NCBI GenBank assembly: GCA_963790075.1
Contig: CAWBNG010000003.1
Location: forward strand, 816,353-880,352
Direction: 5' to 3'
Source: CAYOUV01 sp963790075
Lineage (GTDB): Bacteria > Chloroflexota > Anaerolineae > Anaerolineales > Villigracilaceae
DNA: 64,000 nucleotides
Positions 1-8,008 of the stretch are shown piece after piece. The notes beneath the pieces are model-generated. The model worked only from the letters and a program-made list of their open reading frames with translations. It was not told the origin of the DNA and did no database searches. A program made the translations under genes and the position numbers. Positions within the stretch are counted from its first letter, which is position 1, and each line of letters opens with the position of its first letter.

Positions 1-16
1 TGCGCCAATTGGCGCA
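1..16. repeat. Perfect 16-bp palindrome
   Basis: The first 16 bases read identically on both strands (TGCGCCAATTGGCGCA). It lies about 100 bp before the preferred methyltransferase start. It could be an operator or half of a terminator cut by the window edge; nothing further can be said. Confidence 0.4.
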
Positions 17-112
17 GTGGTGGCAGGCTGTACCCAAGAGCTCCTACTACGCGCATTCACCGGAAACAGACGAACAAGTGAAATTCATTCTGAAGTGGGC
101 CGGGTGAGGGGC

Positions 113-844
113 ATGGACTGGCACGCGCGCTTCACACAGCAAGCCGGCTGGACGCGCAATCTGCGCCAGTATCTGTTCGCGCAATGCGGATTGGATAGCG
201 CGCTGCGCATTTTGGAAGTCGGTTGTGGAACCGGCGCGGTGCTGGCCGAGTTGGAAACCATCGCCGCGGTTCACGGCCTGGACCTCGATCCGGCCCGGCT
301 GGCTCAGGCAGGCGCCCACGTCCCGGGCGCGCACCTGCTTTGCGCAGACGGGCACGCGCTGCCTTACCCGGACCTGGCTTTCGATCTCAGTTTTTGCCAC
401 TTCCTGTTGCTGTGGGTGCGCGATCCGCTGCAGGTTTTACGCGAGATGCGCCGCGTCACCCGGCCGGGCGGGGCCGTGCTGGCACTGGCCGAACCGGATT
501 ACACCCAGCGGGTCGATCAACCGCATGAGCTGGCCGAACTTGGCCGCTGGCAAACTCAGGCGCTGCACAAAATGGGCGCTGACCCTGCCATCGGAGCCCA
601 GCTGGGAGAGCTGTTCGTCGAGGCGGGGCTCGAACTGGTCGAATTCGGATCGCTCGCCCCGGAGGCGTCCGATCCGCTCACGCCCGATGAACGGGAGATG
701 GAATGGGCGGTGATCGAGGCCGATCTGGCGGGAACTGTCCCCGGCGCGGACCTCAAACGCCTGAAAAAAATCGATCAGGCTGCCTGGGCAGACGGGACAC
801 GCGTCTTGTATGTACCCACCCATTACGCCTGGGGCTGGGCCTGA
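113..844 (+). CDS. Class I SAM-dependent methyltransferase
   Basis: This protein would transfer a methyl group from S-adenosylmethionine to an unknown substrate in the cytoplasm. Motif I is clear (LEVGCGTGAVL, about 30 residues in), followed by an acidic strand end (GLDLDP) and the Methyltransf_11-type core with LREMRRVTRPGG in front of strand beta-5. The open frame extends upstream to a GTG at 17, but the ATG at 113 is preferred: it has a GGTGAGGGG stretch just before it, and the upstream residues do not resemble the family. That gives 243 residues, a normal length for small UbiE/Methyltransf_11 proteins. The next gene, signal peptidase I, is about 75 bp downstream and has its own ribosome binding site. 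The substrate cannot be read from the sequence. Confidence 0.8.
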   Translation: MDWHARFTQQAGWTRNLRQYLFAQCGLDSALRILEVGCGTGAVLAELETIAAVHGLDLDPARLAQAGAHVPGAHLLCADGHALPYPDLAFDLSFCHFLLLWVRDPLQVLREMRRVTRPGGAVLALAEPDYTQRVDQPHELAELGRWQTQALHKMGADPAIGAQLGELFVEAGLELVEFGSLAPEASDPLTPDEREMEWAVIEADLAGTVPGADLKRLKKIDQAAWADGTRVLYVPTHYAWGWA

Positions 845-881
845 AATTCCCCGGGTACGACTGGTTTAACCCAAAAGGAAG

Positions 882-887
882 TATAAT
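882..887 (+). promoter_or_regulatory. Possible -10 box of the signal peptidase gene
   Basis: A TATAAT hexamer sits 31 bp before the TTG start of the signal peptidase gene, inside the 75-bp gap after the methyltransferase. No convincing -35 element is found at the right spacing. Confidence 0.35.
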
Positions 888-917
888 CTCCGGCAGCTAG
901 ATTTCGGAGGTAAATTT

Positions 918-1523
918 TTGGATACAATGCAAACAGAGAGCGAACTGCAGCCTGCCGGGGAGCAACCGACAGAGGAGCAACCCAAGACTTCGGTGTTCTG
1001 GCAGTTCATGCTCGATCTTTTTGAAACAGTTTTACTGGCGGTGGTGCTGTTTTTGGGAATCAATGCGGTTTCGGCTCGCGTTCGGGTGGATGGATTTAGC
1101 ATGCTGCCGACCCTGCAGGATAGCGAATTCGTACTGGTCAACAAGCTGGCCTACAAAGTGGGGCAGCCGCATCGCGGGGATATCATCGTCTTCCGCTACC
1201 CGGGGCAGCCGCCGCAGGATCTGATCAAACGCGTGATCGGTCTGCCCGGCGACCAGATTCTGGTACGCGACGGGCATGTATTCGTCAATGGCGCGCAGAT
1301 CGAGGAGCCCTACATCGCCGCCGCACCGCGTTACTCGGGAAACTGGACCGTGACCGAAGGCAGTCTCTTCGTCCTGGGTGATAACCGCAACAACTCGTCT
1401 GATTCGCACTCCTGGGGCTTGGTGCCCGAAGGAAACGTGGTCGGTAAAGGCATTTTGATCTACTGGCCGCCGCCGGAATGGGCGATGATCGACCACGCCA
1501 AGGTGGCCGTTGCCGCACCGTAG
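918..1523 (+). CDS. lepB: Signal peptidase I (TTG start)
   Basis: This membrane serine protease removes signal peptides from exported proteins on the outer face of the cytoplasmic membrane. A hydrophobic segment at about residues 30-50 anchors it. The catalytic serine lies in GFSMLPTL, the general-base lysine in DLIKRVIGLPGD, and the conserved LGDNRNNSSDSHSWG box (S26 family) near the C-terminus. The 201-residue length is typical of single-anchor, Gram-positive-like enzymes. The TTG at 918 is chosen because GGAGG at 906-910 is 7 nt before it, whereas the ATG at 927 is 16 nt away. It stands alone between a methyltransferase and a zinc-finger gene. All catalytic residues are intact. Confidence 0.93.
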   Translation: MDTMQTESELQPAGEQPTEEQPKTSVFWQFMLDLFETVLLAVVLFLGINAVSARVRVDGFSMLPTLQDSEFVLVNKLAYKVGQPHRGDIIVFRYPGQPPQDLIKRVIGLPGDQILVRDGHVFVNGAQIEEPYIAAAPRYSGNWTVTEGSLFVLGDNRNNSSDSHSWGLVPEGNVVGKGILIYWPPPEWAMIDHAKVAVAAP

Positions 1524-1594
1524 AAAATAATGATAAACTTAATTAGCGAAGCGGTTTTTCCGATCGATGCAACATCGCGGCGAGGAGCCTACCA

Positions 1595-1888
1595 ATGAGC
1601 GATACATCCCTGCCTCAACCATTTCCCTGCACCGAATGCCAGGCCGGCATGATGCATTTGCGCTACATCACCTACTTCACCTGGCTAAGCGACGAGCTGA
1701 TCACCGTCCCGAATTTCCCGGCCTGGATCTGCGACTTTTGCGGGCGGCGGGAATACGACGAGCGGGCGATCTCCTGGCTGACCATGCTGCTCAATCCGAA
1801 CGCCGGGAAGCCATCTTCAGCGAACTATACCCAGCGTCCCAGCGCTCACAAGCGAGATAGCGACCGCCAACAGCCAACGACCAAATAA
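1595..1888 (+). CDS. YgiT-type zinc-finger domain protein
   Basis: A 97-residue protein with two cysteine pairs, FPCTECQAG near residue 11 and CDFCGRREYD near residue 47. This CxxC...CxxC pattern is that of the YgiT/MqsA N-terminal zinc finger, which binds one zinc ion. In MqsA it is followed by a DNA-binding HTH; here only a short acidic helix and a polar tail (SAHKRDSDRQQPTTK) follow, so no DNA-binding domain is visible. No MqsR-type toxin is next to it, so a toxin-antitoxin role is not supported. Chloroflexota carry many stand-alone proteins of this sort with unknown function. Confidence 0.7.
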   Translation: MSDTSLPQPFPCTECQAGMMHLRYITYFTWLSDELITVPNFPAWICDFCGRREYDERAISWLTMLLNPNAGKPSSANYTQRPSAHKRDSDRQQPTTK

Positions 1889-1920
1889 TCCAGCCGTATC
1901 GCCAATTCAGGAGCAACATC

Positions 1921-2463
1921 ATGGCCATGGATACCGTTCCGCGCACGCATCGTTTCATAAACGCTGATATCCTGACAACCAGCTATCGCGTGGTGGGTAA
2001 AATGCTGGTGAGCAGCCCCGGTGTGACCGGCGTCATGAACGATACGACCTCCGCTTTTATGGAAGTGCACGATGCGCGCCTGGCGCGCCTGCACATGCCC
2101 AGTAAACTGGTCGATCACTTCGAGGTCGTACGCCTGGTCAAGTCGCAAGTATTTGCAGTTTGCATGACCCGGCGCGAGGATCTGGGTCCGGCAGCTCTGG
2201 CGCGCGGCGGCTTTGCGAACCTGACCGAGTTTCCCATTCGGATGACCACGCAGGTCTACGAGGTGGAAGGCACGCTGGAATGGTCGGGGCGCTTTGAATT
2301 TACCGCCATCATGTCTGAGGGGACGCGTAATTTCATTCCGCTGTATGAAACGAAATTGACAGCGGTGCTGATCCCGGCCTTGAAAATAAATAGTCCGGCC
2401 ATGATGTTCAACCGCCACCAGGTGGATATGCTGGCCCTGCTTCGCGATCGCTTCGAAGAATAG
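1921..2463 (+). CDS. Conserved hypothetical protein, 180 aa
   Basis: I do not recognise a named function. The protein is soluble, mixed alpha/beta, without signal peptide, membrane segment or cysteine clusters. It has an N-terminal part that looks like a beta-rich sheet (residues 10-60) and a segment ending in NRHQVDMLALLRDRFEE that looks helical. It follows the zinc-finger gene by 32 bp and could be cotranscribed with it. tRNA-Glu begins 61 bp after its stop. The coding signature (no stops, sensible composition, ATG at 1921 after an AGGAGCAACATC ribosome site) supports a real gene. Confidence 0.65.
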   Translation: MAMDTVPRTHRFINADILTTSYRVVGKMLVSSPGVTGVMNDTTSAFMEVHDARLARLHMPSKLVDHFEVVRLVKSQVFAVCMTRREDLGPAALARGGFANLTEFPIRMTTQVYEVEGTLEWSGRFEFTAIMSEGTRNFIPLYETKLTAVLIPALKINSPAMMFNRHQVDMLALLRDRFEE

Positions 2464-2524
2464 CAATCCGGTCGAAATGCTTGACCGTTGTGCGGCGGGA
2501 TGATAAAATCCCGTCGCTCTATAA

Positions 2525-2597
2525 GCCCCCATCGTCTAGTGGACCAGGACGCAGCCCTTTCAAGGCTAAAACCGGAGTTCGAATCTCCGTGGGGGCA
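2525..2597 (+). tRNA. tRNA-Glu (anticodon TTC)
   Basis: The cloverleaf can be folded directly: acceptor arm GCCCCCA/TGGGGGC with discriminator A, D-arm GTCT...GGAC, anticodon loop CTTTCAA giving UUC, and T-arm CGGAG-TTCGAAT-CTCCG. The anticodon stem has one C-A mismatch at its outer end. CCA is not encoded. A strong terminator follows 12 bp later. The 3' half of this gene reappears in degraded form at 2729 and, as short pieces, near 17.0 kb, which makes it a candidate integration site. Confidence 0.95.
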
Positions 2598-2609
2598 TCA
2601 GACTTAAAG

Positions 2610-2641
2610 AAGCCGCCAACAGATGATGTTGAGCGGTTTTT
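2610..2641 (+). terminator. Rho-independent terminator of tRNA-Glu
   Basis: AAGCCGCCAAC pairs with GTTG-A-GCGGTTT across a 7-nt AGATGAT loop, with one bulged A, and runs into TTTTTG. It sits 12 bp past the tRNA 3' end. Confidence 0.8.
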
Positions 2642-2728
2642 GTCTATGCTAAGGTTTGATTCAAGGGAAAAACTGGATCAATTGAACATTGAGCTTGGTA
2701 CATTGGGTGCAAAAACAAGAAAATAAGT

Positions 2729-2792
2729 GTTCGATTCCTTGTGGGGGTACTCGTTTTTACGAAGCCGCCAACAGATGATTGAGCAGTTTCTT
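2729..2792 (+). repeat. Degraded tandem copy of tRNA-Glu tail plus terminator
   Basis: Starting 152 bp after the tRNA T-loop, GTTCGATTCCTTGTGGGGGTA resembles the tRNA 3' end. At the same 152-bp offset the 18-mer from the terminator (GAAGCCGCCAACAGATGA) recurs exactly at 2761. The second hairpin has lost its pairing. No 5' half of a tRNA precedes it, so it is a non-functional duplicate. Confidence 0.7.
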
Positions 2793-2876
2793 GCTACAAT
2801 TTATACTCCACCGATTGTGGCTGCATCCGCAAAATGCTGGAAGAACCGCAATCCTCAATGTGAATACAGACTTCGC

Positions 2877-3833
2877 TCACTCGGTTGCTAGCCGGTTGGC
2901 AGTGAAATGATCTGTAACCAGGATATTAATCCAATGCCCGCGTAAGGCCCCCAAGATGGCAGTATATTTTCGAGAGCCGCCTGCCACGCCAATAGCACGA
3001 CTTACTTTGCTCAATTGTTCCAGACTTATTGAGATGACCCGGTTTTCTAACCCGGTTTCCACCAAATCTCCATTTTGGTCAAAAAAACGCAGTAATATAT
3101 CGCCCACTGCATTTGCCTGGCGCAGTAATTCCAATTCCTGAGGGGCAAAGATATTACCGCTCTGCGCCAGTAAAGGAGATGGATCGATTGCTCCAATACC
3201 GACAAGCGCAGTTGTGACTTGATCAAACAGTCTGATTGCTTGCTGGGTCACTTCGTCAGCTATCAGAACGTCTCGTGCGGCTTCAGTTGCGAGTATCCCT
3301 GAGACCGGCAAATAAACGGCATCTCCATTAACCAACTGCGCCATCCGTGAAGTCAGGTAAGTGGCGGCATGAGCCTCGGCAGCAGGGTTGCCGATCCCAC
3401 CTAGTATTTGGACAATTTTTACACCGGGTTTGCGCGGTAGAGAGTGGAGGGCATCCACCAGCGCCAGCAGTGTCTCACTCCAAGAAGAGATCCCAATCAC
3501 CTCGTTGGGGCGAATTGCCGATTCCAAATAATAAGCGGTGGCTGCGCCCAGGTCACGCTGGATCAGTTTTTCGTTATCATCCAGGCTATCCACCACAATA
3601 GCATCACGCAGACCAAATTTCTTGACCAGGTTTTCTTCCAATTCAGTGTATACACCGTTTGGAAGGTTGACCGAAATACGAATAATCCCTTCTTTTATGG
3701 AGCGGTTAAGCAGCCGTGAGACGGTTGCTTGAGAAAGGCCGAGCTGTTTGGCAATTTCCGACTGACGTAGGTTCCACTCGTAATACATACGCGCCACACG
3801 CGCAATCAATCTCAATTCATCAACTCTTGCCAT
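2877..3833 (-). CDS. SorC-family sugar-binding transcriptional regulator
   Basis: A 318-residue transcription factor. Residues 1-55 form a helix-turn-helix (SEIAKQLGLSQATVSRLL). The remainder is the SorC/DeoR-type sugar-phosphate-binding domain (GISSWSETLLALVDAL, VKIVQILGGIG, LVGIGAIDPSPL, GGSRKYTAILGALRG). Members of this family are usually tetrameric and respond to a phosphorylated sugar made by the pathway they control. It is divergent from the transketolase and sugar-transport cluster, with a 118-bp shared regulatory gap holding two matching palindromes, so it is the obvious regulator of that cluster. It is intact while most of its presumed targets are broken. Confidence 0.88.
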   Translation of the reverse strand: MARVDELRLIARVARMYYEWNLRQSEIAKQLGLSQATVSRLLNRSIKEGIIRISVNLPNGVYTELEENLVKKFGLRDAIVVDSLDDNEKLIQRDLGAATAYYLESAIRPNEVIGISSWSETLLALVDALHSLPRKPGVKIVQILGGIGNPAAEAHAATYLTSRMAQLVNGDAVYLPVSGILATEAARDVLIADEVTQQAIRLFDQVTTALVGIGAIDPSPLLAQSGNIFAPQELELLRQANAVGDILLRFFDQNGDLVETGLENRVISISLEQLSKVSRAIGVAGGSRKYTAILGALRGHWINILVTDHFTANRLATE

Positions 3834-3861
3834 ATCCTGTCCTTGAATAAAAGTTGTTGCA

Positions 3862-3875
3862 TGAATAATTATTCA
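3862..3875. promoter_or_regulatory. Operator 1, 14-bp palindrome
   Basis: TGAATAATTATTCA is a perfect palindrome 8 bp upstream of the -35 box of the catabolic promoter. It is repeated almost exactly at 3939-3952. The centres are 77 bp apart, close to seven helical turns, which would allow looping by a tetrameric SorC-type repressor. Confidence 0.65.
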
Positions 3876-3882
3876 TTTTCTC

Positions 3883-3911
3883 TTGAAATCTTCATTGCTA
3901 TTGTGTATTAT
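3883..3911 (+). promoter_or_regulatory. Promoter of the sugar catabolic operon
   Basis: TTGAAA (3883-3888) and TATTAT (3906-3911) are separated by exactly 17 bp. The promoter lies between the two palindromic operators and points into the transketolase gene. Confidence 0.65.
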
Positions 3912-3938
3912 ATTACAAGATGAATTATATTGCAACTA

Positions 3939-3952
3939 GGAATAATTATTCA
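3939..3952. promoter_or_regulatory. Operator 2, overlaps the transketolase start
   Basis: GGAATAATTATTCA matches operator 1 in 13 of 14 positions and has a perfect 12-bp palindromic core (3940-3951). It lies downstream of the predicted transcription start and covers the region between the ribosome binding site and the ATG at 3952, so a bound repressor would block elongation. Confidence 0.6.
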
Positions 3953-4831
3953 TGCCCCTAACACCAACACCTCCTCAACTTTCTCTCGAAAAAATAAGGC
4001 TTCTTGAGTCCAAATCCATCTTGTACCGCAGGATCATCCTGAAAATGATATTCATGGCAGGAGCAGGTCATACTGGCGGCAGCCTTTCTTGTGTCGATAT
4101 TCTCAATGTTCTTTACAATCACATCATGAATATCAGCCCGCAGAACTTCTTGGAGGTGAATCGGGATCATTACATTCATAGCAAAGGGCATTCAGTTGAA
4201 GCGCTATATGCAGTGTTGGCAGATAAAGACTTCTTTCCCATCGAGTTGCTTGATAGCATCGAGAAATACGCTTCCGATTTTATCGGTCATCCTACCCGGA
4301 GTGTCTTTGGGATAGAGCAAAATACAGGCGCGCTCGGTCATGGCCTCTCCGTATCGGTCGGGATGGCATTAGCGGCAAAAAAAGATGGGCGTCATGATAG
4401 AGTTTTTACAATTATGGGCGATGGCGAATTGACCGAAGGTTCCATTTGGGAGGCTTCTGCAAGCGCGGCACACTACCATCTCGATAACCTGGTTACCATT
4501 ATCGATCGCAATACGTTGCAAATTACCGGGCGAACCGAAAACGTGATGGCGATGGAACCGCTGGAAGAAAAATTTACCGCGTTTGGCTATGCTGTCCGCC
4601 ATGTGGATGGTAATAACGTGGCAATTGACTGATTTGCTTGAAAATATGCCCTTCGAACCAGGAAAGCCAAACCTGGTGTTGGCGCATACGGTCAAAGGGA
4701 AGGGAATAAGCTTTATGGAAGATCAATTCCAATGGCATCATCGTCTTCCAACTGACGCAGAATATTCCGTAGCATTGCGAGAACTGGAACAGGCAGAAAA
4801 AGCCTTGGAGAAAACGTATGGGCACCAATAA
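3952..4831 (+). pseudogene. Transketolase N-terminal subunit, one frameshift
   Basis: This is the thiamine-diphosphate-binding half of a split transketolase, which moves two-carbon ketol units between sugar phosphates. The family marks are present: GHTGGSLSCVDIL, HYIHSKGHSVEALY, TGALGHGLSVSVGMAL, and the ThDP motif MGDGELTEGSIWEA followed by IDRNTLQITG. After HVDGNN the frame breaks at about 4617-4632 (GTGGCAATTGACTG, probably two bases short of GTGGCGCAATTGACTG). It continues in the +1 frame as QLTDLLENMPF to the stop at 4831. Full length would be about 293 residues, as normal. The C-terminal subunit overlaps by 14 bp. It is first in the SorC-controlled operon. The indel is not in a homopolymer. 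Confidence 0.82.
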
Positions 4832-5793
4832 CCTGCCAATTGGCAAGACCAACCTCGATATTTTTGCCCAAACGCTGATCGAACTGGCGGCAAATGACCG
4901 TGATATTCTGGTTGTCACCAGCGATTCGTGCGGCTCAGGTCGGGTTACGCCTTTTGCCGAGAAATTCCCTGAACAGATCGTAGAGATCGGGATTGCCGAA
5001 CAAAATATGGTAGGCGTTTCTGCCGGGCTGGCATCAGCGGGAAAAAAGGTTTTTATAGTTTCTCCTGCCTGTTTCCTGACAGCGCGCGCTATTGAGCAAA
5101 TCAAAAACGATGTCGCTTACTCCGACCAACCGGTAAAGATTATCGGGATCAGCGCGGGCGTGAGTTATGGTGCATTGGGTACCACTCATCATTCCCTGCA
5201 TGATTTTGCCGCATTGCAGGCATCAATAATATCGATATTGTCGCCCCGGCAGATAACTTTGAAACGGTTCAGGTTATCCAGGCAGCGGTTCACTATCCGC
5301 GTCCAATTTATATCCGCTTCGGGAAGAAAGCCATGCCGAACCTGCACTCCTCGGATACTCATTTCGAGATTGGCAAAGCAATTCAACTAACCCCAGAGCG
5401 TGAAAATTATGATGTCGCATTCATCGCCACCGGTGAAACAGTTGCTCCGGCTTATTTGGCAAGCCAAGCGTTGCTTGAGACAGGGCATCACTTGCTGCGT
5501 TTTGAGTTTGCACAGCATTCGTCCCTTTGATGAGGAAGCCGTTCAACAGGCAGCCGAACGCTCCAAAGTAGTGATAACCGTGGAAGAGCATAGCGTCAAC
5601 GGTGGGCTTAGGCAGCCGGGTGGCTTCTTTCCTGATGCAAGCCGGAATTTTTCGCCCGTTGCGTATCGTCGGTATTCCCGACGAACATACTGTTACCGGC
5701 AGCCAGGCTGAAATATTCAACCATTATGGCATTTCACCACAGGGCCTTTCGCAAATTGCCTTACATCTCCTGAAAAAGGAACCAGAACAGTGA
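4818..5793 (+). pseudogene. Transketolase C-terminal subunit, about three frameshifts
   Basis: This is the pyrimidine-binding and C-terminal half of the split transketolase. The motif VEIGIAEQNMVGVSAGLASA (activating glutamate in IAEQNM) is at about residue 55, then GALGTTHHSLHDFA. Breaks occur near 5222 (one base missing; NNIDIVAPADNFETVQ continues in another frame), near 5495 (two bases missing before LSLHSIRPFDEEAV) and near 5610 (one base extra before GSRVASFLMQAG). The last stretch, GIPDEHTVTGSQAEIFNHYG, matches the family C-terminus. The restored protein would be about 320 residues. It overlaps its N-subunit gene upstream and the FGGY kinase gene downstream by a few bases, so it was built as a translationally coupled operon. 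Confidence 0.8.
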
Positions 5794-7295
5794 ATTCCAC
5801 TGGCTTATTTATCGCCATTACCAGAGTACTCCTCCACGAAAGCCATGTTATTCACACCGGATGGGCAGTCTGCTGGATCAGGAATGGCTTTCTGCACCGC
5901 CAGATATATCCCAGCGCCGGTTGGGTGGAACATGATGCCGATGAAATTTACAGCAACACTCTGAAGACAGCTTCAAGTTTATTACAGCGCCATCTCTGAA
6001 GCAATGGAACAATCTGATCTGGCGCTCAGTATCACCAATCAACGCGAGACCTTTGTGCTTTTTGACCGAAAACCGGTCAGCCATTGTATAACGCTATCGT
6101 CTGGCAATGCCGCCGGGGAGACGATATCTGCAAACAATTGGTATCTGCTGGCAAAGAGGATCTTGTTCACGAATTAACCGGGCTAAAAATCGATACTTAT
6201 TTCCCAGCGAGCAAATTGCGCTGGCTGCTGGATGCCCGCCCCGATCTACGCGCCAAACTGAAGAATGGCTCAGCTTTATTCGGCACGATCGATACCTATC
6301 TAATCTATCGCCTGACTGGCGGCAAGGTATACGCTACCGATCATACCAACGCATCCCGTACATTGTTTTACGATATTGAGAAATTAGGCTGGAGCCAGGA
6401 ATTATGCGATGTTTTTGGATTGGAATTCGGTGAACTGCCTGATGTGCGTGAAAGCGCCGCATGGTATGGCGATACAGATTTAGGCGGCTATCTCAATCGG
6501 CGAATTCCCATTTGCGGTGTGATGGGAGATTACAGGCTGCATTGTTTGCCCAACGCTGTTTTGCGCCAGGCGGCGCAAAAGTAACTTTCGGCACTGGTTC
6601 TTCAATCTTGCTAAACATCGGACATGAGAAACGTCTATCGGCACATGGGACGGTAACAGCCTCGGCTGGGTATTGCAGGGACAACCAACCTATCATTTGA
6701 AGGGATTATTAATTTCACCGGGGCACAATTTCCTGGTTGCGCGATCAATTACAGTTGATTAAAGATCCTGCTGAAACAGAAACGCTGGCACAGTCGGTTA
6801 CCGACAGTGATGGCGTTTATTTTATTCCAGCGTTTGTGGGTTTAAGTGCGCCTTATTGGCGCTCGGATGCCCGCGCCGCTATTCTAGGCATGACCCCATC
6901 CACAACCCGCGCCCATATCGTCCGCGCCGCATTGGAATTTATCGGCTATATCGTCACCGATGTACTCAAGGCAATGTGCGAGGATGCTGGGAGTGAAACT
7001 GAGTATAGTTCACGCCGACGGAGGAGCTGTTCGAAATGCTTTTTTGATGCAATTTGTGGCTGATATGAATCAATTGAATGTACGTGCAGCCCAGACACCC
7101 GAACTATCAGCATTAGGAGCGCGTCTTTAGTGGTTGGCTTGGATTGAAAATTTATACATCCTGGATGAATTAAAAATCTTCCGTACAGGTTTTACTGAAT
7201 ACAGATCTTCGATGAGCTCTGCCCGTGCCAGCGAATTGTTTACAGGCTGGCAGGCAGCCGTGCAGCAGGTTTTGTATCAACCTAAACAAGGATAA
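5790..7295 (+). pseudogene. FGGY-family carbohydrate kinase, many frameshifts
   Basis: Remains of a sugar or polyol kinase of the FGGY family, whose members phosphorylate glycerol, xylulose, ribulose and similar substrates with ATP. Pieces recognisable in changing frames are STKAMLFTPDGQ (actin-like ATPase phosphate-1 region), VEHDADEIYSNTL, ITNQRETFVLFDRKT, NAIVWQCRRGDDIC, SALFGTIDTYLIYRLTGGK, TDHTNASRTLFYDI, VTFGTGSSILLNIG, and YFIPAFVGLSAPYWRSDARA, then HADGGAVRNAFLMQFVAD. At least six frame changes are needed to join them. QRETFVLF and IVWQ..R are glycerol-kinase-like, but substrate cannot be assigned. It begins inside the stop of the transketolase C-subunit gene. Confidence 0.75.
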
Positions 7296-8005
7296 ATGCA
7301 TGAAACGAATCACACCAGCCAAATCGGTTTTGCTCTTGCAGTTCTAGTTATCTTATTATGCTGATCGGGCGCTATGGGTTCACTGTCGTCAAAATTGCCG
7401 ATGAAGAAAAAATTGCCCAAAGCGAAGTTTTTGACCCGGCTGCATATGTGGATAGCATTTGGGCCAGCAAACTCATCCCAACTTTTGACCAAAAAGCGGT
7501 GGATCTTTCCAAAATTCTGCAGAAATGCAGCCGGATGCAAACGGAACCGCTTCAAAAGACAGCCTGATCGAAATTGCCAAGAAGTATGGCCTGATCACCG
7601 TCGGTGAGGCGCATGTTTACATGGTCAAAGGCAGTGGCAAGATTGTCAGTGTTAACACCGAGACCAGCCTGGGGACGGCGGAAGTGGCTCTGGATGGCTA
7701 CAGCGGCCCAATCAAGGTATTGCTATATATCGGCACGCGTATCCCTAGCGACGATACTTCAGTGCGGGATGCGTTGGGCTTTATCACCCTGGGCAATTTC
7801 AAGGACCAGACCGAATACGGCAAAGCCGGTTCGGAAATCAACAAACGCGTTCTCACCCAGGTGGTTGATCCTTTGGATAAGAACAATCTGATTGGGCAAA
7901 ACGATCTCCTTCACGGGTGCTTTTTCCATCCGCACTTTCAACCTGATCCAGATAAACATCCAAAAAATAAACATTATCCCGGTTGAGATCAAGCTAGGAG
8001 AATAA
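7296..8005 (+). pseudogene. DUF2291 periplasmic lipoprotein, frameshifted
   Basis: A DUF2291-type envelope protein, a family nearly always found inside ribose-like ABC transporter operons, with no defined biochemical role. An N-terminal hydrophobic segment (IGFALAVLVIL) is followed, after frame changes near 7360 and 7520, by the long conserved stretch containing AKKYGLITVGEAHVY, VKGSGKIVSVNTETSLGTAE and IKVLLYIGTRIPSDDTSVRD. Another change near 7905 is needed to reach ISFTGAFSIRTFNLIQIN and the natural stop at 8003-8005. The stop lies 3 bp before the ABC ATPase start. Its presence supports reading the cluster as a sugar-uptake operon. Confidence 0.72.
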
Positions 8006-8008
8006 CCA

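Noticed and set aside
1595..1888. MqsA-type antitoxin
   Set aside because: No HTH domain and no MqsR-like partner nearby.
2481..2726. 81-codon plus-strand ORF
   Set aside because: It runs straight through tRNA-Glu and its terminator, so it is accidental.
7019..7295. Separate small genes inside the FGGY kinase region
   Set aside because: All pieces align in order to one kinase fold; they are fragments of a single gene.
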